Shown: positions 17,257-25,671 of the stretch, piece after piece
How the letters are laid out: every line of letters begins with the position of its first letter
Numbering within the stretch: the first letter of the stretch is position 1
NCBI RefSeq assembly: GCF_022878925.1
Contig: NZ_CP084628.1
Coordinates: forward strand, 558,001 to 622,000
Direction of reading: 5' to 3'
Length of the DNA stretch: 64,000 nucleotides
Origin: Caballeronia sp. TF1N1
Lineage (GTDB): Bacteria > Pseudomonadota > Gammaproteobacteria > Burkholderiales > Burkholderiaceae
Program-made: the position numbers and the translations under genes
Notes under the pieces: generated by a model
The model's database searches: none
Seen by the model: the letters and a program-made list of their open reading frames with translations, nothing else
What the model was told of the DNA's origin: nothing

Positions 17257-18357
17257 ATGCAAATCGCTCATCGCTTAATTAGTTTTTGCAGAAACACAAA
17301 ACCTGTTTTGCCTGCAATCTTTTCAGCAAGTCTGTTATTAACCGCTTGCGGTGGTTCGGACAGCGCTAACGTGCCATCGAGCGTCGATAATTCACGCTAT
17401 CGTCATCACGCCGCGTCCGCCGCCATAAATCCCGTCGCCAACGATTTATTCTACGGAATGAACGGTCACAACAGTTATGGCGATGTCTATTATCTCGCTG
17501 GCGCCGCCAGACAATTAGCGCAGCTTCAGGATCTCGGCATCAAACTGTATCGCAACGAGGTGTATAGCAAATCAACCGCCATGCGTCTCGCCAATGTAGC
17601 CAACGCGCTGGCCGCCGGTGGGGTCACTGTGTACCCGGTGATCTTGATGGGAATCGATTTCGCCGATGAAGACTCCGCGTATCAATCGGCCTATGCGCTC
17701 GCGCGCGACGTCGTGAGTGTGCAGCGTTACGCCTACTACGAAGTCACCAACGAACTCGGCTCGGCAACGGTCGCCGGATGGGTGGACGGCGTGCGGCCCA
17801 CGGACTTCGACAACCAAAAGTTCCAGATTGCGCGTGGCGTCATCCGAGGCATGATCGCCGGCATCAAGTCGATGGACCCGTCGGGAAAGATCGTCATGGG
17901 CGGCAATGCGTGGATGCAGTACGGCTTCGTGACGATGCTCGCGAACGGCACACAGCCGGACGGTTCGGGCGGGCATCCCATCGTGACGTGGGATATCACG
18001 GCATGGCACTGGTACTCCGACCAGGGCAACATCGAGCACGCGTGCGGCGGCACGGGTTGCTACAACGTCATCGGCGCGCTTGCCCGGTTCGGCAAGCCGG
18101 TATGGATCAATGAAATGGGCGTGCGGCCCGACTTCGGCACCGATCAGCAAGCGGCCGCCTTCCTCGCCAACGACATGCTCGGCGACCTGAGAGCGATCGC
18201 GGTGCGCTACGACATCGAATCCTTGCAGATCTACCAGCTCTACGACGATCCGCCAGGCGGCGAAGGACCTTACGGCGTAATCCTCGACGACGGCCAGACG
18301 CCCAAGCCCGCCTACGCCGCCGTGAAGCAATTCATCGCCACCAATCCGCGTCCATGA
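17257..18357 (+). CDS. Clan-A glycoside hydrolase-like lipoprotein
   Basis: A 366-residue exported protein. The signal peptide ends in lipobox LLTAC near residue 31, so it should be lipid-anchored. The mature part has two glutamates in the clan GH-A pattern: E166 in YEVTNELG (acid/base, after Asn) and E286 in VWINEMGV (nucleophile), with a beta/alpha barrel rhythm between them. This resembles GH5/GH39-like families acting on beta-linked polysaccharides, so it may trim an extracellular polysaccharide. The start is chosen to give a normal signal peptide; a start at 17149 would precede it with 36 unlikely residues. Confidence 0.75.
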   Translation: MQIAHRLISFCRNTKPVLPAIFSASLLLTACGGSDSANVPSSVDNSRYRHHAASAAINPVANDLFYGMNGHNSYGDVYYLAGAARQLAQLQDLGIKLYRNEVYSKSTAMRLANVANALAAGGVTVYPVILMGIDFADEDSAYQSAYALARDVVSVQRYAYYEVTNELGSATVAGWVDGVRPTDFDNQKFQIARGVIRGMIAGIKSMDPSGKIVMGGNAWMQYGFVTMLANGTQPDGSGGHPIVTWDITAWHWYSDQGNIEHACGGTGCYNVIGALARFGKPVWINEMGVRPDFGTDQQAAAFLANDMLGDLRAIAVRYDIESLQIYQLYDDPPGGEGPYGVILDDGQTPKPAYAAVKQFIATNPRP

Positions 18358-18363
18358 CAGGCA

Positions 18364-20178
18364 TCACCGCAGACCGAACACGCCCACGCCGTTGCGCGTC
18401 CCCACATAGACCTTGCCGTTCGCGATCATCGGCGTAATGAACTTGTTGCCCTGCCCGAACTGATCGCGCGCGCCCGCCGCCTGATTGCTGTTGTAAAGCT
18501 CGCGCGCGAGATTGCTGGCGTCGTAGGCGTGCAGCACGGCGATGGTGCCATTCTCCACCGCCCACACGATGCCGTTCGCCGCGCCGTTCGCAGACACGCT
18601 TGGCGTGGCGCCCGGCGAGCCGAAACTGTTTGCGGTCTGGCTCGTCGGCGTCGTGGACAAGGCGGCGTTCGCGATGCCGAACGCCTTGATGCTGTCGCCA
18701 ATCGAGCCGAAATAAACGGTGTTGTTGAAGTACGCGGGCATGGCGAACATCGGGCCGCGAATCTGCCCGACGATCTCCTGATAGATGTGATCCGCATTCG
18801 AATCGAACTTGCCCATCGCGTCGCGGTTGACCACGTAGATCGTCGATGTCTTGCCCGCGCCGAGCGCGAGATGATGCGTCGTGCCGCCCGCATCGACGAG
18901 ATCGGGCAATACGAGCGCGCCGCCTGAACCCAGATCTTCATCGGCCGCCGATTCGTTCACCGTGTTCGACGGCTGGAAATAATCAGTGACGGCGAGGGCG
19001 GGCGAAGTCCCGAGTTTCAGAAAGCCGTTGCCGAAATTGCCATGAATCGGCATGCCGTTGCCGTCGAGCGTGGCGTCGAAAGTGCCGTTGGCATCGAGGA
19101 AATAGATCGACGTGCCGTCCGACGCGAGGCCCGCGCCGCTCATCCAGATCGCGCCCATCTGGCCGTTCGGCGTGAGATTGAGCACGTTTGCCTGCTGCAG
19201 CGTGCTGGCGTTATAGCCGATCACCCAACCGGTGTACGGCATGATGTCGCAATGCGATGTCCACGCGGTATAGACCACGCCGTTTTGCAGCAAGAGCGAA
19301 GCGCGCTCGGCGTACTGGCCGGGATCGAAGCTCACGCGGCCATTCGCGCTGCCCGCGCCCGTGCCGGGATACGACGCGGCGATTTCGGTCGGACCGTTGA
19401 AAAGTTCCGCGCCTGTCGTGATGTCGAGCGCGTGAATGCGCTGGTGATACTTGCCCGACGTGTCTTTCGACATGCCGACCACGTAGATTGCGCCATTCGG
19501 GCCGCGCGTGCGGTCGATGACCGGCGTCGCCGTAATGCCGATAGTCGGCGTGATCTGGCCGCAGCCATGGTCGTCGCTCGGTGTTTCGCCTGCGCCTAAC
19601 ATCGACGATTTCCACAGGATCGCGCCGGTGTCGGCGTCGAACGCGTAGACACTGGCGTTTTCGGTGGCGACGTAGAGCACGTTGTGCGTGCCGCCCGCGA
19701 TCGCCACGCTCGTCAGGAAGAGCGGTTCCGCGTCCACGGGTCCGTCCGCCGCAAGCACGTTGAGCTTGCCGAAGGTAGTCGAATTGACGTTCGCCGGCGT
19801 GAGCTTCGTTTCCGCGAGTTGCTGGCCGGTGCGGCCGATGTCGTTGTGATAGGTCGCAACGTCCATCGGATGGGCGACAGGGGTAACTACGGTGCCCCCG
19901 CCCGCTCCGCCCGAAGACCCCGAAGACCCCGAAGACCCCGAAGCGCCCGATGCGCCTGAAGGGCTCGATGCGCCCGCGGGACTCGACGCGCCTGACGGAG
20001 TCGATGCCGCTGACGGACTTGAGGCCGCTGAAGGATTCGACGCCGGCGCGCTGCTGCCCGCCGCCGGAGTCGAACTGGAACCGCCTCCTCCGCTGCAACC
20101 GCCAATGATGGCCGACACGATTACTGCGCTACACAGCCACGGCAACGCGCCGGCACGGCTCGAGCGATCCCCTTTCAT
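18364..20178 (-). CDS. PQQ-like beta-propeller lipoprotein with long Ser/Ala/Gly/Pro linker
   Basis: A 604-residue exported lipoprotein: signal peptide with lipobox IIGGC (Cys28), then a low-complexity linker of Ser, Ala, Gly and Pro at about residues 29-98, then a propeller of PQQ-type repeats (for example VYAFDADTGAILWKS, HALDITTGAELFNG, KVYVGTRNGVGVFG). The DADTG-LW motifs are those of quinoprotein propellers. Catalytic PQQ residues are not obvious, so it may be a structural or binding propeller rather than a dehydrogenase. The ATG has GGGAGG upstream. Its end lies six bases from the stop of the convergent lipoprotein gene. Confidence 0.85.
   Translation of the reverse strand: MKGDRSSRAGALPWLCSAVIVSAIIGGCSGGGGSSSTPAAGSSAPASNPSAASSPSAASTPSGASSPAGASSPSGASGASGSSGSSGSSGGAGGGTVVTPVAHPMDVATYHNDIGRTGQQLAETKLTPANVNSTTFGKLNVLAADGPVDAEPLFLTSVAIAGGTHNVLYVATENASVYAFDADTGAILWKSSMLGAGETPSDDHGCGQITPTIGITATPVIDRTRGPNGAIYVVGMSKDTSGKYHQRIHALDITTGAELFNGPTEIAASYPGTGAGSANGRVSFDPGQYAERASLLLQNGVVYTAWTSHCDIMPYTGWVIGYNASTLQQANVLNLTPNGQMGAIWMSGAGLASDGTSIYFLDANGTFDATLDGNGMPIHGNFGNGFLKLGTSPALAVTDYFQPSNTVNESAADEDLGSGGALVLPDLVDAGGTTHHLALGAGKTSTIYVVNRDAMGKFDSNADHIYQEIVGQIRGPMFAMPAYFNNTVYFGSIGDSIKAFGIANAALSTTPTSQTANSFGSPGATPSVSANGAANGIVWAVENGTIAVLHAYDASNLARELYNSNQAAGARDQFGQGNKFITPMIANGKVYVGTRNGVGVFGLR
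19912..19938. repeat. Tandem 9-base repeat, three perfect copies
   Basis: Unit CGAAGACCC repeated three times, then a degenerate copy, inside the linker-coding part of the propeller lipoprotein. On the coding strand it gives repeated Gly-Ser-Ser triplets. Slippage here would change linker length in steps of three residues without breaking frame. Confidence 0.8.
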
Positions 20179-20310
20179 ACATCCTCCCTTCTGGAAGAAC
20201 GGCGTAATCAGTCGGTTTTGCCCTGCATTGGAGCAATTTGGATTCCACTTCCATCACATGCGGCCTGTGCCCTTTAGCTTGCACGCAAACCACACTTTTG
20301 GAAATATTGA

Positions 20311-20377
20311 AAGCAACTTGTTGCACTGCGTCACAACATGCTAATATAGGGTTATTACCTAGTTAGTTACCCTAGGT
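20311..20377 (+). promoter_or_regulatory. Candidate promoter region of the 45-aa gene
   Basis: An AT-rich stretch with a -10-like TAATAT at 20342-20347 and a weak TTGTTG about 18 bases earlier. An inverted repeat follows it: ACCTAG at 20357-20362 and CTAGGT at 20372-20377. The repeat would lie at the start of the transcript or act as an operator. The assignment is by eye only. Confidence 0.35.
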
Positions 20378-20402
20378 CGTTCATTTTTAAGGGAGTTTAG
20401 TC

Positions 20403-20540
20403 ATGGCCGTCATCGCCGTTACCTCAAGTTCGTTTGTTTTCGCCATTGCCAAGACCGTGCGCGCCGCTTTTCTGGACGCGCTCAAGACACGCGCAAAAGT
20501 CAGCAAGCTCATGGCCGATGCCTATCGGCGCGCGGCTTGA
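20403..20540 (+). CDS. Small basic protein of unknown function, 45 aa
   Basis: A 45-codon gene starting with the ATG at 20403, seven bases after a good ribosome site AAGGGAG. The N-terminal half is hydrophobic (MAVIAVTSSSFVFAIAKTV) and the C-terminal half basic and helical (DALKTRAKVSKLMADAYRRA). This is the look of a small membrane-associated or amphipathic protein. It has its own apparent promoter and is followed within 45 bases by a strong terminator, so it looks like an independent, well-expressed unit. No family recognised. Confidence 0.6.
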   Translation: MAVIAVTSSSFVFAIAKTVRAAFLDALKTRAKVSKLMADAYRRAA

Positions 20541-20582
20541 GTTGCTCCATACGCGGCGGCGATCATGCTGTCGCGCAGGTTG

Positions 20583-20620
20583 AAAAAGGAACGGCGGGCA
20601 ATTGCCCGCCGTTCCTTTTT
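20583..20620. terminator. Perfect bidirectional rho-independent terminator
   Basis: A perfect 38-base palindrome. A GC-rich core (GGAACGGCGGGC with its complement) is flanked by five A residues on the left and a T run on the right. It can end transcription of the 45-aa gene going right and of the PQQ dehydrogenase gene going left. Confidence 0.92.
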
Positions 20621-20637
20621 TTCGCTTACCGTTTGCG

Positions 20638-23214
20638 TCACTGCAGCGTGTAGGCAATCACGTAGTCGCCGGCTTTCGTGCCGAGCGAACCGTGGCCGCC
20701 AGCCGTGACCAGCACGTATTGCTTGCCGCTGGCATCGGCGTAACTCATCGGCGTCGCCTGGCCGCCCGCGGGCAGACGCGCTTCCCACAGTTTGTGGCCA
20801 TCGCGCACGTCGTAGGCGCGCACGTACTGGTCGAGCGTACCGGTGAGGAACGCCACGCCGCCTGCCGTGACCATCGTTCCGCCTAGGCTTGGCACGCCGA
20901 GCGGCATCGGAATGGGCAGCGGCGCGCTATCGCGGATCGTGCCGTTCTTGTGCTGCCATGCAATCCCGCCCGTGCGCAGATCCACGCCCGCCACGTAACC
21001 CCACGGCGGCGCCTGACACGGAATGCCGAGCGGCGAAAGAAACGCGCTGATTTCATAGGCGAACGGCGTGCCGCGCGCCTGCTTGATACCGCTCGTCTCG
21101 CTGCCCTTCTTTTCTCCTTGCTGCGCGTCGAGCTTCTCGCGCGGAATCAGTTTCGACACGAACGCCATGTAGTCTGGATTCGCGATGAGGATCTGCCGCA
21201 CCGGATCGACTGACACGCCGCCCCAGTCGAACACGCCGAAGTTACCCGGAAACACGAGCGTGCCCTGCTCGGACGGCGGCGTGAACGGGCCTTCGTAACG
21301 CAGACTCTTGAACTTGATACGGCACCAGAGCTGATCGAACGGCGTCGTGCCCCACATGTCGGCCTCACGCACGCGCGGCGGATTGAAGTTGAGCGCGGAA
21401 ACCGCCTGCGTCGGCGCGGTGTGGTCGCCACGCGCAGCGCCTTGCGGCACCGGCGTCTCGGTAATGGGCACGATCGGCTTGCCGGTCTCGCGGTTCAGCA
21501 CGTAAATGCTGCCCTGTTTCGTCGATGCGATCACCGCCGGTTGCGTGCCCTCCGCCGTCTGCAAATCGACGAGCGTCGGTTGACCGCCCACATCCATGTC
21601 CCACAAATCGTGGTGCGTAAACTGGTAGTTCCAGCGCAGCTTGCCCGTGAACGCATCCAGCGCAACCAGGCCTGCCGCGAAGCGCTCGGCTTGCGGCGTG
21701 CGCTGTCCGCCCCACTGATCGGGCGTTTGGTTTCCCATCGGCAGGTAGATGAGACCGCGCTTTTCGTCGACGCTGAACATCGACCACATGTTGGGCGAGT
21801 TGCGCACGTAGGTGCCGCCCGGCGCGATCGGTTCGGTAGCGTCCGGATTACCCGAGTCCCAGTTCCAGATTAGATGGCCGTCGTTCACGTCGAACGCGCG
21901 GATCACGCCAGAAGGTTCGTTGTTCGATTCGTTGTCCGTTACGTGACCGCCGACGATTACCAGATTGCGCACGACAGCGGGTGGCGAGGTGGAGTAATAG
22001 CCGCCGGGCGTGAACGGTCCGATGTTCAAACGCAGATCGATCGCGCCGTTCTTGCCGAAGTTCGTGCAGGGCTTGCCGGTATCGGCGTCGAGCGCAAAGA
22101 GCCGGGCGTCGGCGGTCGGCAGAAAGAGACGGCGCGAGCACTCGCCGGTGGCGGCGGTTTGAGCAACGGCTACGGGTGCGGCCGGTGCGGCCGGTGCGCC
22201 GGGCGCGGATGCTTCGGCGGGCGCGGAGGCGCTGGCCGAAGCGGTGGCGTCGGAAGCCGTCGTATCCGTCGAAGCCGCGGGCGCGGATGCGCTCGCGTCG
22301 AGCGCTGGCGCGGAAGCGGAAGCAGCCGCATCGGCGGCGGAGGGCGGACCCACGTGCATTGCCGCATCGTAATAAGCGACGCCCCGGCAAGTCATGTGCT
22401 CCCAGTGCTTGAAGCCGATGGGACTTTGAATTTGCGGATCGAAGCGCCAGCGTTCCGCACCCGTCGCGGCATCGAGCGCGATCACCTTGCTATGCGGCGT
22501 GCACAGAAAAATGGTGTTGCCGACCTTGATCGGCGTGTTCTCGTCCGTCGTCTCCGTGGGATCGTCGGGGCCGGGCATGTCGCCGGTGCGAAACGTCCAC
22601 GCCACTTTCAGCTGATGCGCGTTCTCGGGCGTGATCTGCGCGATCGGCGCATACCGTTGCGCCAGCGGCGAGCCGCCGTAATCGGTCCAGTCGCTCGCCG
22701 CACGTCCGGTGCCGGCGTTCAGATCGGCCTGATTCGGATCGGCGGCTACGTTGACATCGATACGTCCCGGACGGTCATGGAAGTCCTGAAAGTACGTGCC
22801 TGCACCGAGCAACAGTGTGAGGATGACGGCAGCGGCCAGCGGCACGCGCGCGGCGCGTGCAGTCGAAGGCGGCCCGAACAGCGCGCCGCGATGCACGAAC
22901 GGAATCAGCAGCCACAGTGCGAGCAGCAGCCAAATCCAGAGACGCGGCATGAGTTGCCAGAAATCGAACTTGACTTCGAAGACGGCCCAGATCGTCGAGG
23001 CAAACAGGAAAATTGCAAACAGCAAGAGCGCGGAGCGCCGCCGTATCAACAGCAAAAGGCCGGTCAGTACGATGGCCGCGCCCGCGATTACGTAGTACCA
23101 CGATCCTTGCAAGGTCACGAGGTAAGCACCACCGGCCGCAAGCACCGCGCCGATGATGATGAACCCGACGGCCGTGACGAACGTGAGCGGATGAAGTCTT
23201 CCGGTGCCAGCCAT
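20638..23214 (-). CDS. Membrane-bound PQQ-dependent dehydrogenase, glucose/quinate/shikimate family
   Basis: An 858-residue quinoprotein. Five N-terminal membrane helices (about residues 10-145) anchor it and pass electrons to ubiquinone; the rest is a periplasmic propeller with PQQ. Active-site marks of the family are present: the His of HMTCRGV, the Asp of HHDLWDMD and the Lys of STKQGSIYVLNRETG. It oxidises a sugar or a cyclic polyol acid in the periplasm. Glucose and quinate enzymes cannot be separated by eye, but two dehydroquinases and an MHS transporter within 17 kb make quinate worth testing. A stretch of some 70 Ala/Ser/Pro residues is inserted before CSRRLF. The ATG ending at 23214 follows GGAGG. 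Confidence 0.9.
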   Translation of the reverse strand: MAGTGRLHPLTFVTAVGFIIIGAVLAAGGAYLVTLQGSWYYVIAGAAIVLTGLLLLIRRRSALLLFAIFLFASTIWAVFEVKFDFWQLMPRLWIWLLLALWLLIPFVHRGALFGPPSTARAARVPLAAAVILTLLLGAGTYFQDFHDRPGRIDVNVAADPNQADLNAGTGRAASDWTDYGGSPLAQRYAPIAQITPENAHQLKVAWTFRTGDMPGPDDPTETTDENTPIKVGNTIFLCTPHSKVIALDAATGAERWRFDPQIQSPIGFKHWEHMTCRGVAYYDAAMHVGPPSAADAAASASAPALDASASAPAASTDTTASDATASASASAPAEASAPGAPAAPAAPVAVAQTAATGECSRRLFLPTADARLFALDADTGKPCTNFGKNGAIDLRLNIGPFTPGGYYSTSPPAVVRNLVIVGGHVTDNESNNEPSGVIRAFDVNDGHLIWNWDSGNPDATEPIAPGGTYVRNSPNMWSMFSVDEKRGLIYLPMGNQTPDQWGGQRTPQAERFAAGLVALDAFTGKLRWNYQFTHHDLWDMDVGGQPTLVDLQTAEGTQPAVIASTKQGSIYVLNRETGKPIVPITETPVPQGAARGDHTAPTQAVSALNFNPPRVREADMWGTTPFDQLWCRIKFKSLRYEGPFTPPSEQGTLVFPGNFGVFDWGGVSVDPVRQILIANPDYMAFVSKLIPREKLDAQQGEKKGSETSGIKQARGTPFAYEISAFLSPLGIPCQAPPWGYVAGVDLRTGGIAWQHKNGTIRDSAPLPIPMPLGVPSLGGTMVTAGGVAFLTGTLDQYVRAYDVRDGHKLWEARLPAGGQATPMSYADASGKQYVLVTAGGHGSLGTKAGDYVIAYTLQ
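22147..22352. repeat. Ala/Ser/Pro-rich low-complexity insertion in the PQQ dehydrogenase gene
   Basis: About 205 bases coding for a run of Ala, Ser, Pro and a few Thr/Asp/Glu between the DAAMHVG and ECSRRLF segments of the periplasmic domain. Well-known glucose dehydrogenases have only a short loop here. It is in frame and probably forms a surface loop. Confidence 0.75.
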
Positions 23215-23331
23215 ACTGCTACCCTCCGTGATGATGAATGGCGGAACACAGCCGTCCTGCGGCCGTGGTTCGGACATGGTGAACCGGGGGAGGGTAGCAA
23301 TTCGCGTGCCGTGACGACACGTCGCAATGGC

Positions 23332-23658
23332 TCAAGCCAGAGCGCGCGGCCAGCGTCCGAGATGAACGTCGGCCATGGGGAGATCGGCGAGTAATGCAGC
23401 TTTCAGATCGCTTCGTTCGGAGAAGCGCGGCGCGTCGAGCCACGCGAGGAACTCGTCGCACCACACGCCCCACGCGTTCTCGTCGAAATCGAAGTCTTCG
23501 TCGATACGCCCGTTATCGCGCAGGTACGCGCCCATCACTTGCTTGCCGTTCCAGTAAGCCACGGCCACGTCGTTGAAATCAGCGGTCATGCCGCGCGGCA
23601 GGTCGCGCAACAACATGGCGACATGCGCTTTGAACGAGGCAAAATCGGTCGGTCTCAT
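23332..23658 (-). CDS. Hypothetical protein, 108 aa
   Basis: The ATG ending at 23658 follows GGAGCACGCG, a good ribosome site; the same frame stays open far upstream but that part overlaps another gene. The product is acidic, with FDFDENAWGVWCDEFLAWLD near residue 68 and a single cysteine, and no signal peptide or membrane helix. It lies about 50 bases downstream of the 82-aa gene on the same strand, so the two are probably co-transcribed. No family recognised. Confidence 0.6.
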   Translation of the reverse strand: MRPTDFASFKAHVAMLLRDLPRGMTADFNDVAVAYWNGKQVMGAYLRDNGRIDEDFDFDENAWGVWCDEFLAWLDAPRFSERSDLKAALLADLPMADVHLGRWPRALA

Positions 23659-23708
23659 CGCGTGCTCCGCTTCAAGGATGTCATCGTGCCCGATATCGCG
23701 TGCCCGCC

Positions 23709-23957
23709 TCAGCCGAACACGCGCTTGTTCAGATCCTTCTCGAAGGCAACGGTCCAGTGGGAGCCATGCCCGATGCGATATTCGCGTTCCTTCGAAGTGG
23801 ATCGCCGCACGATCGTCACATAGCCCTGCAATGGATAGACGTCGTCGACGACATCCGACGCGCCTGCTTCGGTCACGAGGAAATCGCCCTCGGTGAAACG
23901 GTGGCGCGCGAGAATCGCAAGAAACTCCGCTTTCTCGTCCGGTGCGATCACTGACAT
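23709..23957 (-). CDS. Hypothetical protein, 82 aa
   Basis: Starts at the ATG ending at 23957 with GGAGGGCCGCC upstream. The sequence pattern (AEFLAILARHRFTEGDFLVTEAG, then HWTVAFEKDLNKRVFG) suggests a compact cytoplasmic domain with a C-terminal basic strand; no catalytic motif is seen. Small proteins of this kind are common in Burkholderiales, but I cannot name a family. Likely in one transcript with the 108-aa gene after it. Confidence 0.65.
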   Translation of the reverse strand: MSVIAPDEKAEFLAILARHRFTEGDFLVTEAGASDVVDDVYPLQGYVTIVRRSTSKEREYRIGHGSHWTVAFEKDLNKRVFG

Positions 23958-24074
23958 GGCGGCCCTCCGGGACTGAACGCTGCTTCATTCAAGGTAGCAC
24001 ACGCGCGCGGGAACGTCGGGCAAAACGCGCGCGGAGTGTGGGGCGCAGCCCTTTATCGAACGAGGCCGATACTA

Positions 24075-24443
24075 ATGAACATTCGTGTGATTTCGCTATG
24101 CGCGATGGCGTTGATGCTTCGCGCTGTCGCGGCAAGCAGCGCCGAAGCCGCGCCATGCGGCACACTCGAAGGCGCGGCGGGCAGCTCATTCGCGTTGCGC
24201 GAAGGCGAAAGCGTGAATCTGAAACGCGGCGACGAGACGGTACACGGCGCGCTGCACGTCTATCGAGACGATGCGGTGTATCGCGTGTACTGGCAGCCCG
24301 ATGGAAGTCCCGAGCAGTACGTGCTCGCGAATGCGGGAGAGAACAGCGTGCGGCTCGTTGCGACGCCGCCGCGCGGTTCGAAGGTGGATGCGGGACCGGG
24401 CACGCTGCCTTCGCAGAGCGTGCTCTCGTGTCCCGCTTTATGA
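24075..24443 (+). CDS. Secreted small protein of unknown function, 122 aa
   Basis: A signal peptide covers about residues 1-25 (hydrophobic core ISLCAMALMLRAVAA, Ala-rich cleavage site). The mature domain of about 97 residues has alternating beta-strand patterns (VNLKRGDETVHGALHVYRDDAVYRVYW) and two cysteines, one near each end, that could form a disulfide. The start is the ATG at 24075, which gives the signal peptide directly. Its stop codon abuts the stop of the convergent aminotransferase gene with no base between. Confidence 0.65.
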   Translation: MNIRVISLCAMALMLRAVAASSAEAAPCGTLEGAAGSSFALREGESVNLKRGDETVHGALHVYRDDAVYRVYWQPDGSPEQYVLANAGENSVRLVATPPRGSKVDAGPGTLPSQSVLSCPAL

Positions 24444-25640
24444 CTAGCGCGCCAGCACCTTGCCGATGGAGTCCGCCACCACCTGCACGTTGCTGTCGTT
24501 CAGGCCCGCGACGCACATGCGGCCGGAGCGCAAGATATATACGCCGAACTCCTCGCGCAGACGGTCCACTTGCTCCGCCTGCAAGCCGGTGTACGTGAAC
24601 ATGCCGCGTTGCTTGATATAACGCGCAAGCGCCTCGCCGCGTACATGCTCGCGCAGGCCGTCGTGAATCGCGTGCCGCATACGCGCGATGCGCTGACACA
24701 TCGCCGCCAGTTCCTCGCGCCACGATTGCGCGAGTTCCGGCGTGTTCAGCACCTTGGTCACGATCTTCGCGCCATGCGTCGGTGGATTACTGTAGTTCGC
24801 GCGCACCGCGCTCGTCAATTGACCGAGCACGCGATCGGCTTCAGCGGCATCGTCGCATACGACATGCAGGCCGCCACAGCGCTCGCCGTACAGCGAGAAA
24901 TTCTTCGAGAACGAGTTGGCGACGAACGCCGGCACGCCGCGCCGCGCAATCTCGCGCACCGCGAAGGCATCGGCGTCGAGCCCTGCGCCGAAGCCTTGAT
25001 ACGCCATGTCGACGAAGGGCAGCAAGTCGCGCTTTTGCAGTACGTCGATGACCTCCACCCACTGCGCTTCGTCCAGATCGACGCCTGTCGGGTTATGACA
25101 GCACGCATGCAGCAGCACGACGCTCTTTGCAGGCAGCTTGTCGATGGCGTCCAGCATGGCATCGAACAACAGCCCGCCGGTTGCTTCGTCGTAATAGGGA
25201 TACGTGTTCACTTCGAAGCCCGCGCGCTCGAAGATGAAACGGTGGTTCTCCCACGTCGGATCGCTTACCCACACCTTCGCGTCCGGGAAGTAACGCCGGA
25301 TGAAATCCGCGCCCACTTTCAACGCGCCCGAACCACCGAGCGTCTGCACGCTCGCAATGCGTCCGTCGGCACGCGGTGCGCTCTCGGCGCCAAAAACGAG
25401 CGTCTGCACGGCATCGCGATAATGCGCGAACCCGGCCATCGGCAGATACGGCTTCGGGCCGAGTTCCTGCAAGAGCGAAAGCTCGGCTTCGCGCACGGCT
25501 TGCATCACGGGAAGACGGCCGGCATCGTCGAAATAGATGCCAATACTCAGATTGACCTTGTCGGTGCGCGGGTCCTTCTGAAAGTTTTCGTTCAGCGTGA
25601 GAATCGGGTCGCCGGGGTAGGCATCGATATGTTCGAACAT
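24444..25640 (-). CDS. tyrB: Aromatic amino acid aminotransferase
   Basis: A 398-residue class I PLP aminotransferase of the aspartate/tyrosine subgroup, interconverting aromatic (and acidic) amino acids and their 2-oxo acids with 2-oxoglutarate. The N-terminus FEHIDAYPGDPILTLNE is characteristic. The PLP lysine is in NSFSKNFSLYGERCG near residue 248, the cofactor ring contact is in HACCHNPTGVDL, and substrate arginines are near the C-terminus (LRSGRMCVAGLN). It is downstream of an amino-acid permease (31-base gap) and probably co-transcribed, pairing uptake with transamination. Confidence 0.93.
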   Translation of the reverse strand: MFEHIDAYPGDPILTLNENFQKDPRTDKVNLSIGIYFDDAGRLPVMQAVREAELSLLQELGPKPYLPMAGFAHYRDAVQTLVFGAESAPRADGRIASVQTLGGSGALKVGADFIRRYFPDAKVWVSDPTWENHRFIFERAGFEVNTYPYYDEATGGLLFDAMLDAIDKLPAKSVVLLHACCHNPTGVDLDEAQWVEVIDVLQKRDLLPFVDMAYQGFGAGLDADAFAVREIARRGVPAFVANSFSKNFSLYGERCGGLHVVCDDAAEADRVLGQLTSAVRANYSNPPTHGAKIVTKVLNTPELAQSWREELAAMCQRIARMRHAIHDGLREHVRGEALARYIKQRGMFTYTGLQAEQVDRLREEFGVYILRSGRMCVAGLNDSNVQVVADSIGKVLAR

Positions 25641-25671
25641 GGTGGTGGTTTCAGGACTTCGGGACGGGAGT

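Noticed and set aside
20357..20377. Inverted repeat ACCTAG/CTAGGT as a phage attachment or terminator site
   Set aside because: Too short, no integrase or tRNA nearby, and no T run. It was kept only as part of a candidate promoter region.
21874..23394. Plus-strand frame of 506 codons
   Set aside because: Antisense to the membrane PQQ dehydrogenase gene, which has intact active-site motifs and a ribosome site.
23332..23988. 218-codon minus-strand frame as one protein
   Set aside because: Its first 110 codons overlap another gene in a different frame. Only the last 108 codons, which have their own ribosome site, look real.
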